From: Chloroflexota bacterium
Lineage (GTDB): Bacteria; Chloroflexota; Anaerolineae; Anaerolineales; Anaerolineaceae
Reading direction: 5' to 3'
Assembly (NCBI GenBank): GCA_004347695.1
Contig: SLTK01000007.1
Location: 474,823-538,822 of the forward strand
Length of the DNA: 64,000 nt
A program made the position numbers and the translations under genes. The notes under the pieces are model-generated. The model made no database searches, was not told the origin of the DNA, and was given only the letters and a program-made list of their open reading frames with translations. Shown piece after piece: positions 7,848-15,993 of this stretch. Every line of letters starts with the position of its first letter. The stretch's first letter is position 1.

Positions 7848-7922
7848 GTCGGGTCTCGAGGCGGCATGGATGGTTTATGACCAGGGTTCCCGAACGCCCC
7901 GCGACCCGACCTGTGAATTAAC
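7848..7922. repeat. Palindromic repeat, copy 2
   Basis: Second copy of the 75-bp repeat, 111 bases after the first, with the same GTCGGGTC / GACCCGAC ends and about ten substitutions, several of them in the arms. It ends 11 bases before the stop of the multicopper oxidase gene, so it may also serve as its 3' hairpin. Confidence 0.75.
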
Positions 7923-7932
7923 TACGGCTGGT

Positions 7933-9993
7933 TTACGGCATTGGGCCGACGAAGAATGGGCGCATCATCTCATTATCCTCATGCTCGACAATGTGACAGT
8001 GCCAGACGTACAGCCCGGGTAAGTCGAACGTGGCTTTGACCCGCGTGATCTCGGCAGGATACGCAATGACCGTGTCTTTAAGCCCACTTTCCCAGAGTTC
8101 AGGGCCGCGCACGTTGCCATTCATATCGACGCGCTCGACCACTTCGAACTGCACCTGGTGGATGTGAATTGGGTGAGCATCCGCCGTAAAGTTGTGGATT
8201 TCCCAAATCTCGGTCGCGCCGATTGCCGGATTTTCGGTAATCGCGTGCATCCATTCCATCGGCATTGGCATGATCATACCGGTGTCCGCATCCACCACGG
8301 CAATGCCAAGATGAGCCTCGCGCGGGCCAAAAGGCTCAGAACTCAGGCAATCCTCAAAAATGCTCCCATCTTCTGCCACGCTGATTTTCACGGTGTTCGA
8401 ATCCAACTCGTTGAGCGAGAGCATACGGATCGGGGCGGTCGGAGCTGGCAGCGGGACATGCGCTGGCAGCACCAGTTGATCAATGGGGGTACTGGGGTCC
8501 GGTGTTAACGCCGGTCCGACAATGAACTGCATCACCAGGCCAGTCGTATTTGGATCCGCCGGCGCAAAGTCGACATCGGGTAAACCGCCGCCAAACGGCT
8601 CATCCGGGGCAAGGTTGAGCAGCGTGACCACAGTGCCGGGGGCCAGCGCGCCGAAGTCCATGATCACATCCGCGCGTTCGGCGGGCGCTATGAGCAATTC
8701 GTTGAGTTCCACGGGCGCCGGTAAAAAGCCGCCTTCCGCGCCGATCTGATGGAAGGGAAGACCGGCATCGTTTCGCAAGATCAGGAAGCGCGAGTTGCAG
8801 CCGTTGAGAAAACGGAAGCGATAGCGTTTGGCCTCAACGTTCAGGTACGGCCAGGTATTGCCGTTGACCACGATCGTGTTGCCAAAAAATTCTGGATTCC
8901 AGATGGGCGAAATGTCGCTCACTCCACCATCACAGGTGGCATCCGGAATGAACGGGATTTGCAACTGCGACTTGTCCAACCCTTCGAAGAAGGCGCGATT
9001 ATCCGGGTAGAACAGCGAGCCGTCATCATTGAACGAGCGATCTTGAATCACGATCGGAATTTCGAAATAATTCATCCCGGCCGGATCGCCCAGAGCCGGA
9101 GCCGGGCCGGGCAGCACAGCTCGCAAGCCAGTTGCACTATCCACAACTGCATCGGCTGGCCCACCGCGCAGCAGATAAAAACCGGCTGGCCCGGCATACA
9201 CATTCAGGCGGGTCATGCCAAGGGAGTGATCGTGATACCACAGGGTAGTGGCCCGCTGATTATTAGGATAATCGAAAACAGAGGTACCGGGTTCCCAGGC
9301 GCCGGTAGCCGGCGCGGCTTTCGCTGCGAAAGTGCCATAAAAAGATCCACCAGTTGCATAACCGGCGGGAATATCGTTGGCAGCCGGCAAAAACCAGGCT
9401 TCAGCATAACCGTCGCTCTCCTCATGGGTATGCGCGCCGTGGACATGGGTCACAATGGGTACCGGGCCATTATATGGCGCGGCATCCATCCCACTCATGT
9501 CGGTGCCCCCGGGTCCGCCTGGCGGGTTCGCCCAGTGCAGGGTCTGGTCAACGGTGTTCGTTAACAGGTGTGGCAGGAAGTTGCCGGCCGGGTCTTTGAG
9601 GTCATTGATCCATTTGACCCGCACCTGCTTATTGTATTTGGCCTCGATGGTAAAGGCGGGATAGTTGAATGTTCCCGGGTGATTGACAGAGCCGTAGCTC
9701 CATACGGTGGTGGCCGGCATGCCTGCCGGCAGGATCTGCTGTTGAAACTGGCGCACTGCAATTTCATAATAGTCGATATTTTTGGCAGCTTTTTGCTTGA
9801 TTTTGCTGGTGCGCGGCATGGCCGGTGGAATCACCAGCGGGGTGACAAATTGCGGAATGGCAGTTGGGGGCAGCGTGGCGATGGCAGCAGCCAGCGCCCT
9901 GGTCGAAAGCCTGGACAGATCAATCTTAAAGGGTAAAAACAAACTGAATCCGCCCATGGCGGCCAATTTTAGAAATTCTCTACGCGTGGTCAT
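7933..9993 (-). CDS. TAT-exported multicopper oxidase
   Basis: A 686-residue protein from the ATG at 9993, which has GGAGGG seven bases before it; an in-frame TTG at 10005 lacks this. The N-terminus TTRREFLK plus a hydrophobic stretch is a twin-arginine signal, so the folded, copper-loaded enzyme is exported. All four copper-binding motifs are present in order: HVHG...HTH, WYHDH, HPIHIH, and the C-terminal HCHIVEHEDNEMM with Met as likely type 1 axial ligand. The layout resembles CotA/bilirubin-oxidase-like laccases. It oxidises phenols, metals or pigments with O2 reduced to water; the substrate is unknown. An anti-sigma/ECF unit and a lipoprotein lie upstream. Confidence 0.93.
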   Translation of the reverse strand: MTTRREFLKLAAMGGFSLFLPFKIDLSRLSTRALAAAIATLPPTAIPQFVTPLVIPPAMPRTSKIKQKAAKNIDYYEIAVRQFQQQILPAGMPATTVWSYGSVNHPGTFNYPAFTIEAKYNKQVRVKWINDLKDPAGNFLPHLLTNTVDQTLHWANPPGGPGGTDMSGMDAAPYNGPVPIVTHVHGAHTHEESDGYAEAWFLPAANDIPAGYATGGSFYGTFAAKAAPATGAWEPGTSVFDYPNNQRATTLWYHDHSLGMTRLNVYAGPAGFYLLRGGPADAVVDSATGLRAVLPGPAPALGDPAGMNYFEIPIVIQDRSFNDDGSLFYPDNRAFFEGLDKSQLQIPFIPDATCDGGVSDISPIWNPEFFGNTIVVNGNTWPYLNVEAKRYRFRFLNGCNSRFLILRNDAGLPFHQIGAEGGFLPAPVELNELLIAPAERADVIMDFGALAPGTVVTLLNLAPDEPFGGGLPDVDFAPADPNTTGLVMQFIVGPALTPDPSTPIDQLVLPAHVPLPAPTAPIRMLSLNELDSNTVKISVAEDGSIFEDCLSSEPFGPREAHLGIAVVDADTGMIMPMPMEWMHAITENPAIGATEIWEIHNFTADAHPIHIHQVQFEVVERVDMNGNVRGPELWESGLKDTVIAYPAEITRVKATFDLPGLYVWHCHIVEHEDNEMMRPFFVGPMP

Positions 9994-10214
9994 GGTTCCC
10001 TCCAATCAAATGAAAGATTGTATAAAACTGAAAACCGTGGATTCCTGTCCCTGGATTTATTTTCAATCTTCCACCACCCTTCTCGACCCTTTGCATGGTT
10101 CACCCTCTTTTATGCCCAACCTGTTTTAGGAAGAGTTGAAGAGCCGATGAACGTGGTCGATTTTGCCAAACCAGTATGCAACAACCGCAAATTACACTAA
10201 ATCCATCTGATTTC

Positions 10215-10242
10215 ATTATACTAAATCGATCACCGGTCGCAA
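10215..10242 (-). promoter_or_regulatory. Possible promoter for the multicopper oxidase
   Basis: On the minus strand TTGCGA (10242-10237) and a perfect TATAAT (10220-10215) are 16 bases apart. The leader to the ATG at 9993 would be about 215 bases. Confidence 0.45.
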
Positions 10243-10265
10243 TCGTAATTATTACTGATTCAGAA

Positions 10266-10292
10266 AAGGTATTAGTACGTAAGGAATACCTT
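10266..10292. repeat. 8-bp inverted repeat
   Basis: AAGGTATT (10266-10273) and AATACCTT (10285-10292) are exact reverse complements 11 bases apart, upstream of the multicopper oxidase promoter candidate. It could be a regulator site. Confidence 0.4.
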
Positions 10293-10311
10293 CAATCTAC
10301 GGAGCAATGCG

Positions 10312-10341
10312 GCAGGCGCCAGTCGATCGACTGACGCCTGC
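10312..10341 (-). terminator. Strong hairpin after the lipoprotein gene
   Basis: GCAGGCG-C-CAGTC, the loop GATC, then GACTG-A-CGCCTGC form a 12-bp stem with one mismatch, about 65 bases past the stop of the 10407 lipoprotein gene. No clear U-tract follows on the minus strand, so it is either a weak terminator or a 3' RNA-stabilising hairpin. Confidence 0.5.
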
Positions 10342-10406
10342 ATATTTTCACTGGTTGTGAGGTTCGCTTCTAACCGGGTGACTAATTTTTGCGAAGCACC
10401 ACTCAC

Positions 10407-11345
10407 TTATGGAGCGACCACATACCACACACCGCCGACAGCCTGCCCGGTCGTATCACCGGGTTGGACATCCGTAATGTAGTAATACAACGGCAGGTCG
10501 TTATAGGTCACCTGTAGCGAACCGTCGTCGCGGGTGATGGTGCCTAATTTACTGGCGGTCACGCCGTCATCGGCGCGCGGGTCGCCGCTGGTCAACAATG
10601 GCGGCCAGGCCGTCAAGCAGGCGTCTTTACAGTTGCTTACGCCGGGCGTGTCTTTGGTGTACAGGTACAGTGTCATGCCATTTTCATCCACCAGGAAAGT
10701 ACCCAGTCCGGTCTTGCTTGAGACTTTGATTTCCATTCCCGCGCTGCCAACAGCGGCGGTTGGTTTGCTGCTGGAGCCTTTACCGTAATCATCGTAGGAA
10801 TAATCATAGCCGCCGCTACTGTCTACAGTGCTTTTTGACTGACCGGACCCACCGGTGACATTGAATGCTGGCGCGACCATTTGACCATCGACCTGCACAG
10901 GCCCATCTGCGCCCGGGAATTCATACACGCCAACCTGACCGGCGTCGGTGTGCAGCATGGCGTACAGAACCGGCGTGGCTTTGGAATCATCCACTGTAAC
11001 CATCACATTCGTATTCACGCCGGCTTTGACCGGCGTGTACCCTAAAACAGCGCCTGGTTTCCCGTCTGTTTGGACGTGGATAACCAGCCAGCCGGGGCCC
11101 GGACTGTCTACTTCGGCAATTGTCAATTGGCCGCCGTCCACGGACTGATCCGTGACGGTCACCTTCGCGGTGGTTTCAACTGCCGCCATGGTCGGCACGG
11201 CTGTGGGCAAAGTAAAGTAGGCGTTTGCAGTCGGGGCTGCAGGGGCGCCCTGGTCGCCGGCAACCGGCTGACAGGCAGAAATGATGAGTGTTGTAAGAAC
11301 TGCCAACCCGAGTACCCGATATATCATCGTCTTCTTCGTATCCAT
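10407..11345 (-). CDS. Secreted lipoprotein with DUF7282-like and YxYxxD repeats
   Basis: From the ATG at 11345 (AGGAGG nine bases before it) the protein has 312 residues. Lipobox IISAC puts the lipidated Cys at residue 25. Residues ~60-150 (VTDQSVDGGQLTIAEV...) resemble the DUF7282 beta-sandwich of surface proteins. A Ser/Gly/Tyr-rich linker follows. The C-terminal ~110 residues hold two copies of the secreted repeat with motif YxYxxD (LYLYTKD, LYYYITD) and a Cys pair NCKDAC, typical of the COG4315/Lipoprotein_15 family. The function of that family is unknown. It follows the ECF sigma and anti-sigma genes and may be their target or partner. Confidence 0.85.
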   Translation of the reverse strand: MDTKKTMIYRVLGLAVLTTLIISACQPVAGDQGAPAAPTANAYFTLPTAVPTMAAVETTAKVTVTDQSVDGGQLTIAEVDSPGPGWLVIHVQTDGKPGAVLGYTPVKAGVNTNVMVTVDDSKATPVLYAMLHTDAGQVGVYEFPGADGPVQVDGQMVAPAFNVTGGSGQSKSTVDSSGGYDYSYDDYGKGSSSKPTAAVGSAGMEIKVSSKTGLGTFLVDENGMTLYLYTKDTPGVSNCKDACLTAWPPLLTSGDPRADDGVTASKLGTITRDDGSLQVTYNDLPLYYYITDVQPGDTTGQAVGGVWYVVAP

Positions 11346-11443
11346 AAGAAACATCCTCCTAAATCTACCTCAATGATCAAGTTACATATGATTACGGAGG
11401 AGAGTCGGGAGCGGATGTATCGATTGGATTGAGACGAGCCCCA

Positions 11444-11533
11444 ATGAGTACGGGCAGCAGCCGGTGCTTCGACAGGCTCAATCACAGATTGCCCTACCCG
11501 AAGGGTGCTCTGTGAGTGCGGGCAGCAACCGGT
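11444..11533. repeat. Intergenic repeat with internal duplication
   Basis: ATGAGTACGGGCAGCAGCC (11444) recurs 68 bases later as GTGAGTGCGGGCAGCAACC (11512), each followed by GGT. Between them is the sequence CTTCGACAGGCTC, common in dispersed bacterial repeats. Bases 11502-11527 occur again exactly at 33983-34008. Confidence 0.65.
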
Positions 11534-11575
11534 TGAACTTTATTCTGAGTTCGGAAATCAGGGAAATAGGCGCGG

Positions 11576-12280
11576 TTAAAAAGACCCGCCCAGCACTTTG
11601 TCACCGGTGGGGGCCGGGCTGCCGCCTGCCGGCTCGACCGTCACGCCAAAATCGGAATAAGCATTCAGCGGCAGGGGCGCCCTGATGACCAGCGCGCCGT
11701 ACCCCCAGGAATCAACCGAAAATACCCCACCACTGGTCCGCTGACCATCGAGGATGAGCCACAGTTGATACTGCTGCTCTTTACCCAGTTCTGGCAGGGC
11801 GTCCACCACCAGCGTGCCAAACCGGCCATTTTCGGTCACGATCATCACCCCGCGGGCGGTTTCTGCGGGTCCGGTGCCGGCCAGGCTGACCACCTGGAAG
11901 CTGGGTACAGGTGTATTTTGTGTAAGCGTGCGCACCTGATTCCACAATATCAGATTGCTGACCACCAATAATACGATGACGGCAAGCGCTGCCATACCCC
12001 AGGCCGGTTGTAAATTCCTCAGCCAATCCCCCAATTTCATCGAGCGAGCCGGCGTCTGGGCGGGTGCGACCCGCGCTAGGATGGCGCTTTTCAACTGCGG
12101 GGCGGGTTCCACCGGTTCTACACTCAGCGCCAGGTTGGCAGCAGCATTCAACAGCGCGGTGACTTCCGTTCGGCAGTCCGCGCAGACGGCAAGATGCCGC
12201 TCGACCGCCAGGCGTTCAGATTCTTCCAGGCAGTCCAGGGCATATGCCGGTAATTCGTCAATCGGGTGTTGCTGAATCAT
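11576..12280 (-). CDS. Anti-sigma factor, RskA type with zinc-finger N-terminus
   Basis: A 234-residue membrane protein. The N-terminal anti-sigma zinc motif is H29-x3-C33-x2-C36. A single transmembrane helix follows at about 93-113 (AALAVIVLLVVSNLIL). The extracellular C-terminal domain (GRFGTLVVDALPELGKEQQYQLWLI) matches RskA-type anti-sigma-K domains. The cytoplasmic part holds the ECF sigma factor inactive until an outside signal triggers release. It lies 54 bases downstream of the sigma gene, so the two are co-transcribed. The ligand or stress is not evident. Confidence 0.9.
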   Translation of the reverse strand: MIQQHPIDELPAYALDCLEESERLAVERHLAVCADCRTEVTALLNAAANLALSVEPVEPAPQLKSAILARVAPAQTPARSMKLGDWLRNLQPAWGMAALAVIVLLVVSNLILWNQVRTLTQNTPVPSFQVVSLAGTGPAETARGVMIVTENGRFGTLVVDALPELGKEQQYQLWLILDGQRTSGGVFSVDSWGYGALVIRAPLPLNAYSDFGVTVEPAGGSPAPTGDKVLGGSF

Positions 12281-12334
12281 CGATAAAAAATCTCTCTTCG
12301 TTCCATTATTACGTATGACAGGAAAGATCAGATC

Positions 12335-12907
12335 TCACCGCGAGGTGGGTTCACCTTCATCCAACATGCGGCGCAACTTTTGCAAACCGAGCCGCACGCG
12401 AGTTTTCACCGTTCCCAGAGGCTGGTTCAAGGCGGCCGCCATTTCCGGCTGACTTAGCCCCTGAAAATACGCCAGGAATAACACTACCCGCTGTTCCTCC
12501 GGTAGATCTGCCAGTGCCAGGCGTACCTGCTGTTTATCGGTTTTCGCTTCAACCTGTACTTCTGGCAGCTCCTCCCTCCCACCCGAGAGGACCAAATCTT
12601 CCAGTGGGTCCTCCAGCATGTGCCCGTCCGGTCTGACGTTCCTGCGGCGTAATAAGTCGATCGACCGATAACGGGTTATGCTGGTCAACCAGGTGGTTAC
12701 TTTGCCCAGTGCTGGTTGATAGGTAGCTGCGTTGTTCCATACTTGAACAAACACATCCTGCGTGATCTCTTCAGCCGCCGAAGTGTTGCCAACCATGCGC
12801 AATGCCAGGCTGAACACCAACCGGCCGTAACGATCATAGAGGGTGGCAAGTGCGTTGGATTGCGCGCTGGAAATCTGTCGTAGTAGGTCTTCGTCCGATG
12901 GCTGCAT
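12335..12907 (-). CDS. ECF sigma factor (SigK/RpoE type)
   Basis: A 190-residue ECF sigma factor. Region 2 spans about 20-90 (LYDRYGRLVFSLALRMVGN...AEEITQDVFVQVW) and binds the -10 element. Region 4 spans about 128-180 (LPEEQRVVLFLAYFQGLSQPE...GTVKTRVRLG) with the helix-turn-helix for the -35 element. No extra domains are present. It is followed by its RskA-type anti-sigma and then a secreted lipoprotein, a common layout for surface-stress regulation. On the minus strand a TATAAT lies at 12935-12930, about 15 bases before a possible transcription start near the ATG, but a matching -35 is poor. Confidence 0.92.
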   Translation of the reverse strand: MQPSDEDLLRQISSAQSNALATLYDRYGRLVFSLALRMVGNTSAAEEITQDVFVQVWNNAATYQPALGKVTTWLTSITRYRSIDLLRRRNVRPDGHMLEDPLEDLVLSGGREELPEVQVEAKTDKQQVRLALADLPEEQRVVLFLAYFQGLSQPEMAAALNQPLGTVKTRVRLGLQKLRRMLDEGEPTSR

Positions 12908-13019
12908 GTTGATCTAATTTCCAGCGTTAATTATATCCAGTCTGGTGATATTTGCGCGTAACGCATTCTGGCTGTGCGCCGCGCGCCATCTTGCCGATCC
13001 TGTCTTTGAGATCTGACAG

Positions 13020-13084
13020 GCAGGCGCATCGCTCCTCGAGTTATTGAAGATTGGCCGACCTGTCATCCCAAGAGTAACCCGCCC
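13020..13084. repeat. MITE-like repeat, copy 1
   Basis: A 65-bp unit beginning GCAGGCGCATCGCTCCTCGA and ending near GTAACCCGCCC. Its first 46 bases are identical to the copy at 13146. Related ends occur in inverted orientation at 30709-30769. The ends of the family form imperfect inverted repeats (GGTGCxTxGCTCCT / AGGAGCxAxGCACC). Confidence 0.75.
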
Positions 13085-13096
13085 GAGGAGGTTTGG

Positions 13097-13125
13097 GTGC
13101 GAGGCACTTCAAAAGTGCCTTGCAC
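13097..13125. repeat. GTGC hairpin of the dispersed repeat
   Basis: GTGCGAGGCACTT and AAGTGCCTTGCAC pair over 13 bases with one G-U position and a 3-base loop. The same hairpin occurs at 30666-30694 and, decayed, at about 30793-30821. It sits between the two 65-bp units. Confidence 0.7.
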
Positions 13126-13145
13126 TTGACTTTACCCTCGGAAGA

Positions 13146-13210
13146 GCAGGCGCATCGCTCCTCGAGTTATTGAAGATTGGCCGACCTGTCACCCCAGGAG
13201 TAACGCACCC
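13146..13210. repeat. MITE-like repeat, copy 2
   Basis: Second 65-bp unit, 126 bases after the first, with four substitutions near its end. It ends CCCAGGAGTAACGCACCC, which matches the reverse complement of the 30.7 kb copy closely. It lies just upstream of the nurA promoter. Confidence 0.75.
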
Positions 13211-13236
13211 AAAAGACCACACCCAAGCATTTTCAC

Positions 13237-13265
13237 TTGCCTTGCGCGCTGCTCTTGGCTATAAT
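13237..13265 (+). promoter_or_regulatory. Promoter of the nurA operon
   Basis: TTGCCT (13237-13242) and TATAAT (13260-13265) are separated by 17 bases. The predicted transcription start lies about 26 bases before the nurA ATG, leaving room for the AAAGGAAACG ribosome site. Confidence 0.6.
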
Positions 13266-13297
13266 TCAAACAAATGTTCGATCAATAAAGGAAACGA

Positions 13298-14485
13298 ATG
13301 CCGGTCAATTACCAGCAGGTTCAGCAACAGGTTCGGGAGCAAGTAAAGTTAGCTCCGGCGCGGCAAAAGCAGCAGCGTGAACGATTGGATCGCGCGCATG
13401 AGTTGCTGTCGCGTCATGCAGACGGCCTCACTTACCTGCAGAATAAAGTCGCGCGCGCTGCTTCCCAGGACAAAGGCCTGCGCTGCGCTGTTCCGCTGGC
13501 CGAATCATTAAACCAGACCCATACTGCTCCTGTCCCCGACATTTACCCGGTACTACTGGCCGCCGATGGGTCGCAGATTAACCCCAACCGCCACGACGCG
13601 GTCGAATTTGGTCTGGTCAATGTTGGCGTCATCCGCATGCAGCCAAACCAGGCGACCACTCCGCGCGAGATCACCAGCAGCGAACTATTCCTTTACCCGT
13701 TACCGGAAGACGATACCGGCCCGCTGACCGAAGAACTGGTCGCATTGATGCGCGACTTTAAAGAACGCAAGGAACTGGCCAGTCTGGCGGCTGCTGAGGC
13801 GGGTACGGTTTTGACTCTCACCGACGGTCCGCTGGAACTGTTCCGCGAACCGAAAGGGGATCCGCGTTTCGACCGGCTGTTCGAAGATTACCTGGACGTC
13901 ATGGAAAGCCTGGCTTCGATGAATACGGTCACCGCCGGCTATGTGGACAAACCTGGCTCTGACCTGGTGGTGCGCCTGCTCGAGCTGGCGCTTTACCCGG
14001 ATGAAGCGCTGCAAAAAGCGGGCAAGGATCGCCCACTCGGCGGATTGCGCGACATCGATCTGTTCCGCGATAGCTTGAAACCCGGGGAGCGGACAGCCAT
14101 CTTTGCTATCCAATCCCCCTCCGCCGAGAAATTCAAACAGCGGCTGGAAGGTCAAATGGCGCTGCACTTCTTCTATCTCAACGTCGGGCGCGCCGAAAAA
14201 CCGGGTTTGGTGCGCGTCGAACTGCCGGCCTGGGTCAGCCGGCAAGCCGAACTGGTGGACCTGCTGCAGGCTACGCTGCTGCAGCAATGCGGTCAGATGG
14301 GCACGCATCCATATCCATATGCGCTGCACCGCGCGCACGAAGTGGCGCTGGTCAGCTTTCAGGAGAAGCAGAACTTGCAGGTAATGATCGAGGCTGAATT
14401 GCACCGGGCAGGCGCAGAAACGGGCGAAAAATCGTACAAGCAGACGCATAAAGATCTGGAAGGCCGCAAGAGGTACGGAGCATGA
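13298..14485 (+). CDS. nurA: NurA-domain nuclease
   Basis: A 395-residue NurA-family protein. The key motif AADGSQINP at 88-96 supplies an active-site Asp, and a second acidic motif LTDGPLELF lies near residue 170. NurA is a 5'-3' nuclease that works with the HerA translocase in resecting DNA double-strand ends in archaea and some bacteria. The N-terminal ~80 residues are rich in Gln, Arg and Lys and likely helical. It overlaps the following HAS-barrel gene by ATGA, which indicates translational coupling. No herA gene is visible in the window, so the motor must be encoded elsewhere if this is the classical system. Confidence 0.88.
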   Translation: MPVNYQQVQQQVREQVKLAPARQKQQRERLDRAHELLSRHADGLTYLQNKVARAASQDKGLRCAVPLAESLNQTHTAPVPDIYPVLLAADGSQINPNRHDAVEFGLVNVGVIRMQPNQATTPREITSSELFLYPLPEDDTGPLTEELVALMRDFKERKELASLAAAEAGTVLTLTDGPLELFREPKGDPRFDRLFEDYLDVMESLASMNTVTAGYVDKPGSDLVVRLLELALYPDEALQKAGKDRPLGGLRDIDLFRDSLKPGERTAIFAIQSPSAEKFKQRLEGQMALHFFYLNVGRAEKPGLVRVELPAWVSRQAELVDLLQATLLQQCGQMGTHPYPYALHRAHEVALVSFQEKQNLQVMIEAELHRAGAETGEKSYKQTHKDLEGRKRYGA

Positions 14486-15093
14486 GCGCAATCGAAATCG
14501 GACGGTTACTGCGCGCCGGAACGACCGGCTGCGTGATCGGCTGTCGGGTATCGCAACTGGATATTCCGGTCTTTGGCGGATTGGTGAGCATCCCGCTCGA
14601 GTCGGGCTATCAGGTGTACGGCCTGATACATGATATTCACATCGACGATGACGGATTGGTGCGGCAACTGGTCACCACGCCGGACCTGAGTGAAGATGTT
14701 CTGCTCGACAACCGTATCAACCGCAATGTGCCGGTGGAAATCAGCGTGCTTTTCTGCGGTTACGAGTTGGCCGGCCGCATCAGTCACCTGCTGCCGCCGC
14801 GTCCTCCGCTTTCGCTGGATGCCATTTATACCTGCAGCCCGGAAGAATTGGTGCGTTTCACCGGGGCCGGGCAATTCGGCTATTTCCGGCATGTACTGCG
14901 AAACGAAGACATCCCGTTGGGTGAGTTGCTGGCAACCCACCTGGAGCAGGCCGGCCTGGCGCATAGCGCGGCAGGCAATTCTGTCTGGATCCGCAGCGCC
15001 ACCCAGGAACTGATCACCCTGTTGCGGGACGATTACCCCAGCCTGGTGGGCGTGCTCTCTGCCCTGCGCGACGCGCAGCTCCCGAATTTTTAG
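14482..15093 (+). CDS. HAS-barrel protein coupled to nurA
   Basis: A 203-residue protein with no catalytic motif visible. The N-terminal part (IGRLLRAGTTGCVIGCRV..., then GGLVSIPLESGYQVYGLIHDI near residues 30-50) looks like the beta-barrel found at the N-terminus of HerA-type ATPases (HAS barrel), which docks NurA. The rest is mixed alpha/beta. Start and nurA stop overlap in ATGA. It has no ATPase motor of its own, so it may act as an adaptor that tethers NurA. The convergent gene downstream overlaps its 3' end by four bases. The assignment rests on context and on the barrel-like N-terminus. Confidence 0.65.
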   Translation: MSAIEIGRLLRAGTTGCVIGCRVSQLDIPVFGGLVSIPLESGYQVYGLIHDIHIDDDGLVRQLVTTPDLSEDVLLDNRINRNVPVEISVLFCGYELAGRISHLLPPRPPLSLDAIYTCSPEELVRFTGAGQFGYFRHVLRNEDIPLGELLATHLEQAGLAHSAAGNSVWIRSATQELITLLRDDYPSLVGVLSALRDAQLPNF

Positions 15094-15908
15094 TTTACGG
15101 GATTTGTTACATCGCCCGCCGTCTTTTTCGCAACCCGCTGCTGTTTGCGGGCGCGGCGCTGTACTTTTTCGCTTTCCTTGCGCTCACGGCGGTTTTGCTT
15201 TGCAACCGCGCGTTGCTCGCGGCGTTCGCGGGTGTAGGTGTCCTGCGCCGATAAATCGATACCGGTGGTGACCGCCTGATAGAAGAAGAAGACCAGCAGC
15301 AGCAAGCCCAGCCCGGTAATCACTGCATCATAGTAGGTGAACTGGCCAAAGGGCGCAGGCAGTTTGGGATTACTCGAAAAATAAATACCGACGTTTGCCA
15401 AAATACCGATAACCCGGATTTCGGTTGGTCCAATTTTCCACAGTGATATCTGGAAGACCCCTTTGGTCACCATGATCAGATACACCAGAATGGAAATGTT
15501 CAAATAGGCAATCAAACCGATCAACGCCACGCGAAAATCAACATACGGTGACAGGCCCAAACCAACGAAGACCAATATCTCGCTGAAGGTATCGGTCACG
15601 TGATCGATGAAAAAACCGTAACGCGGGCGTTCGATGTGACGGTGCCGCGCCAGACTGCCATCCAGGCTGTCGCCAAACCAATTTAAGATAATACCAAAGG
15701 TGACCAGCCAGAGAAAGTTCTTGTTGTAGGTGGTGAGCCAGAAACTGATGCAAATAAGAATACTGGCAAAAAAACCAATCCCAGTCAACCCATCAGGAGT
15801 AATCCAAGCCGGCATCTTTTTTGCCAGCCAGGCCAGAGCAGGCCGTTCCAGTGGGCCTAACAAGATGTCATTGATCCGCTGGTGGTGCCGTAATTTTTCT
15901 TCTTCCAT
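15090..15908 (-). CDS. CDP-alcohol phosphatidyltransferase family membrane protein
   Basis: A 272-residue integral membrane enzyme with about six hydrophobic helices. The CDP-alcohol signature D-x2-D-G-x2-A-R ... G-x3-D-x3-D is present from about residue 80 (DSLDGSLAR, then GFFIDHVTD). Such enzymes join a CDP-diacylglycerol or CDP-alcohol to a hydroxylated acceptor to make phospholipids. The C-terminal ~45 residues are very basic (RERREQR...RRARKQQRVAKK) and probably cytoplasmic. An acyltransferase and a GTPase lie upstream on the same strand, so a membrane-lipid role is likely, but the exact product is not visible. Confidence 0.88.
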   Translation of the reverse strand: MEEEKLRHHQRINDILLGPLERPALAWLAKKMPAWITPDGLTGIGFFASILICISFWLTTYNKNFLWLVTFGIILNWFGDSLDGSLARHRHIERPRYGFFIDHVTDTFSEILVFVGLGLSPYVDFRVALIGLIAYLNISILVYLIMVTKGVFQISLWKIGPTEIRVIGILANVGIYFSSNPKLPAPFGQFTYYDAVITGLGLLLLVFFFYQAVTTGIDLSAQDTYTRERREQRAVAKQNRRERKESEKVQRRARKQQRVAKKTAGDVTNPVN

Positions 15909-15993
15909 CTCCCTGATCCTCCAAGCTCATTATAGCCTTTCGATCGTAGAAATACCACCCCGACGATCTAATTTGCCATCGGGCAAATTGCCA

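Noticed and set aside
7735..8022. 95-residue plus-strand frame
   Set aside because: It is built from the two palindromic repeats and the antisense end of the multicopper oxidase.
13044..13346. 100-residue plus-strand frame
   Set aside because: It runs through the direct repeats and into nurA in another frame; its two similar halves just mirror the repeat copies.
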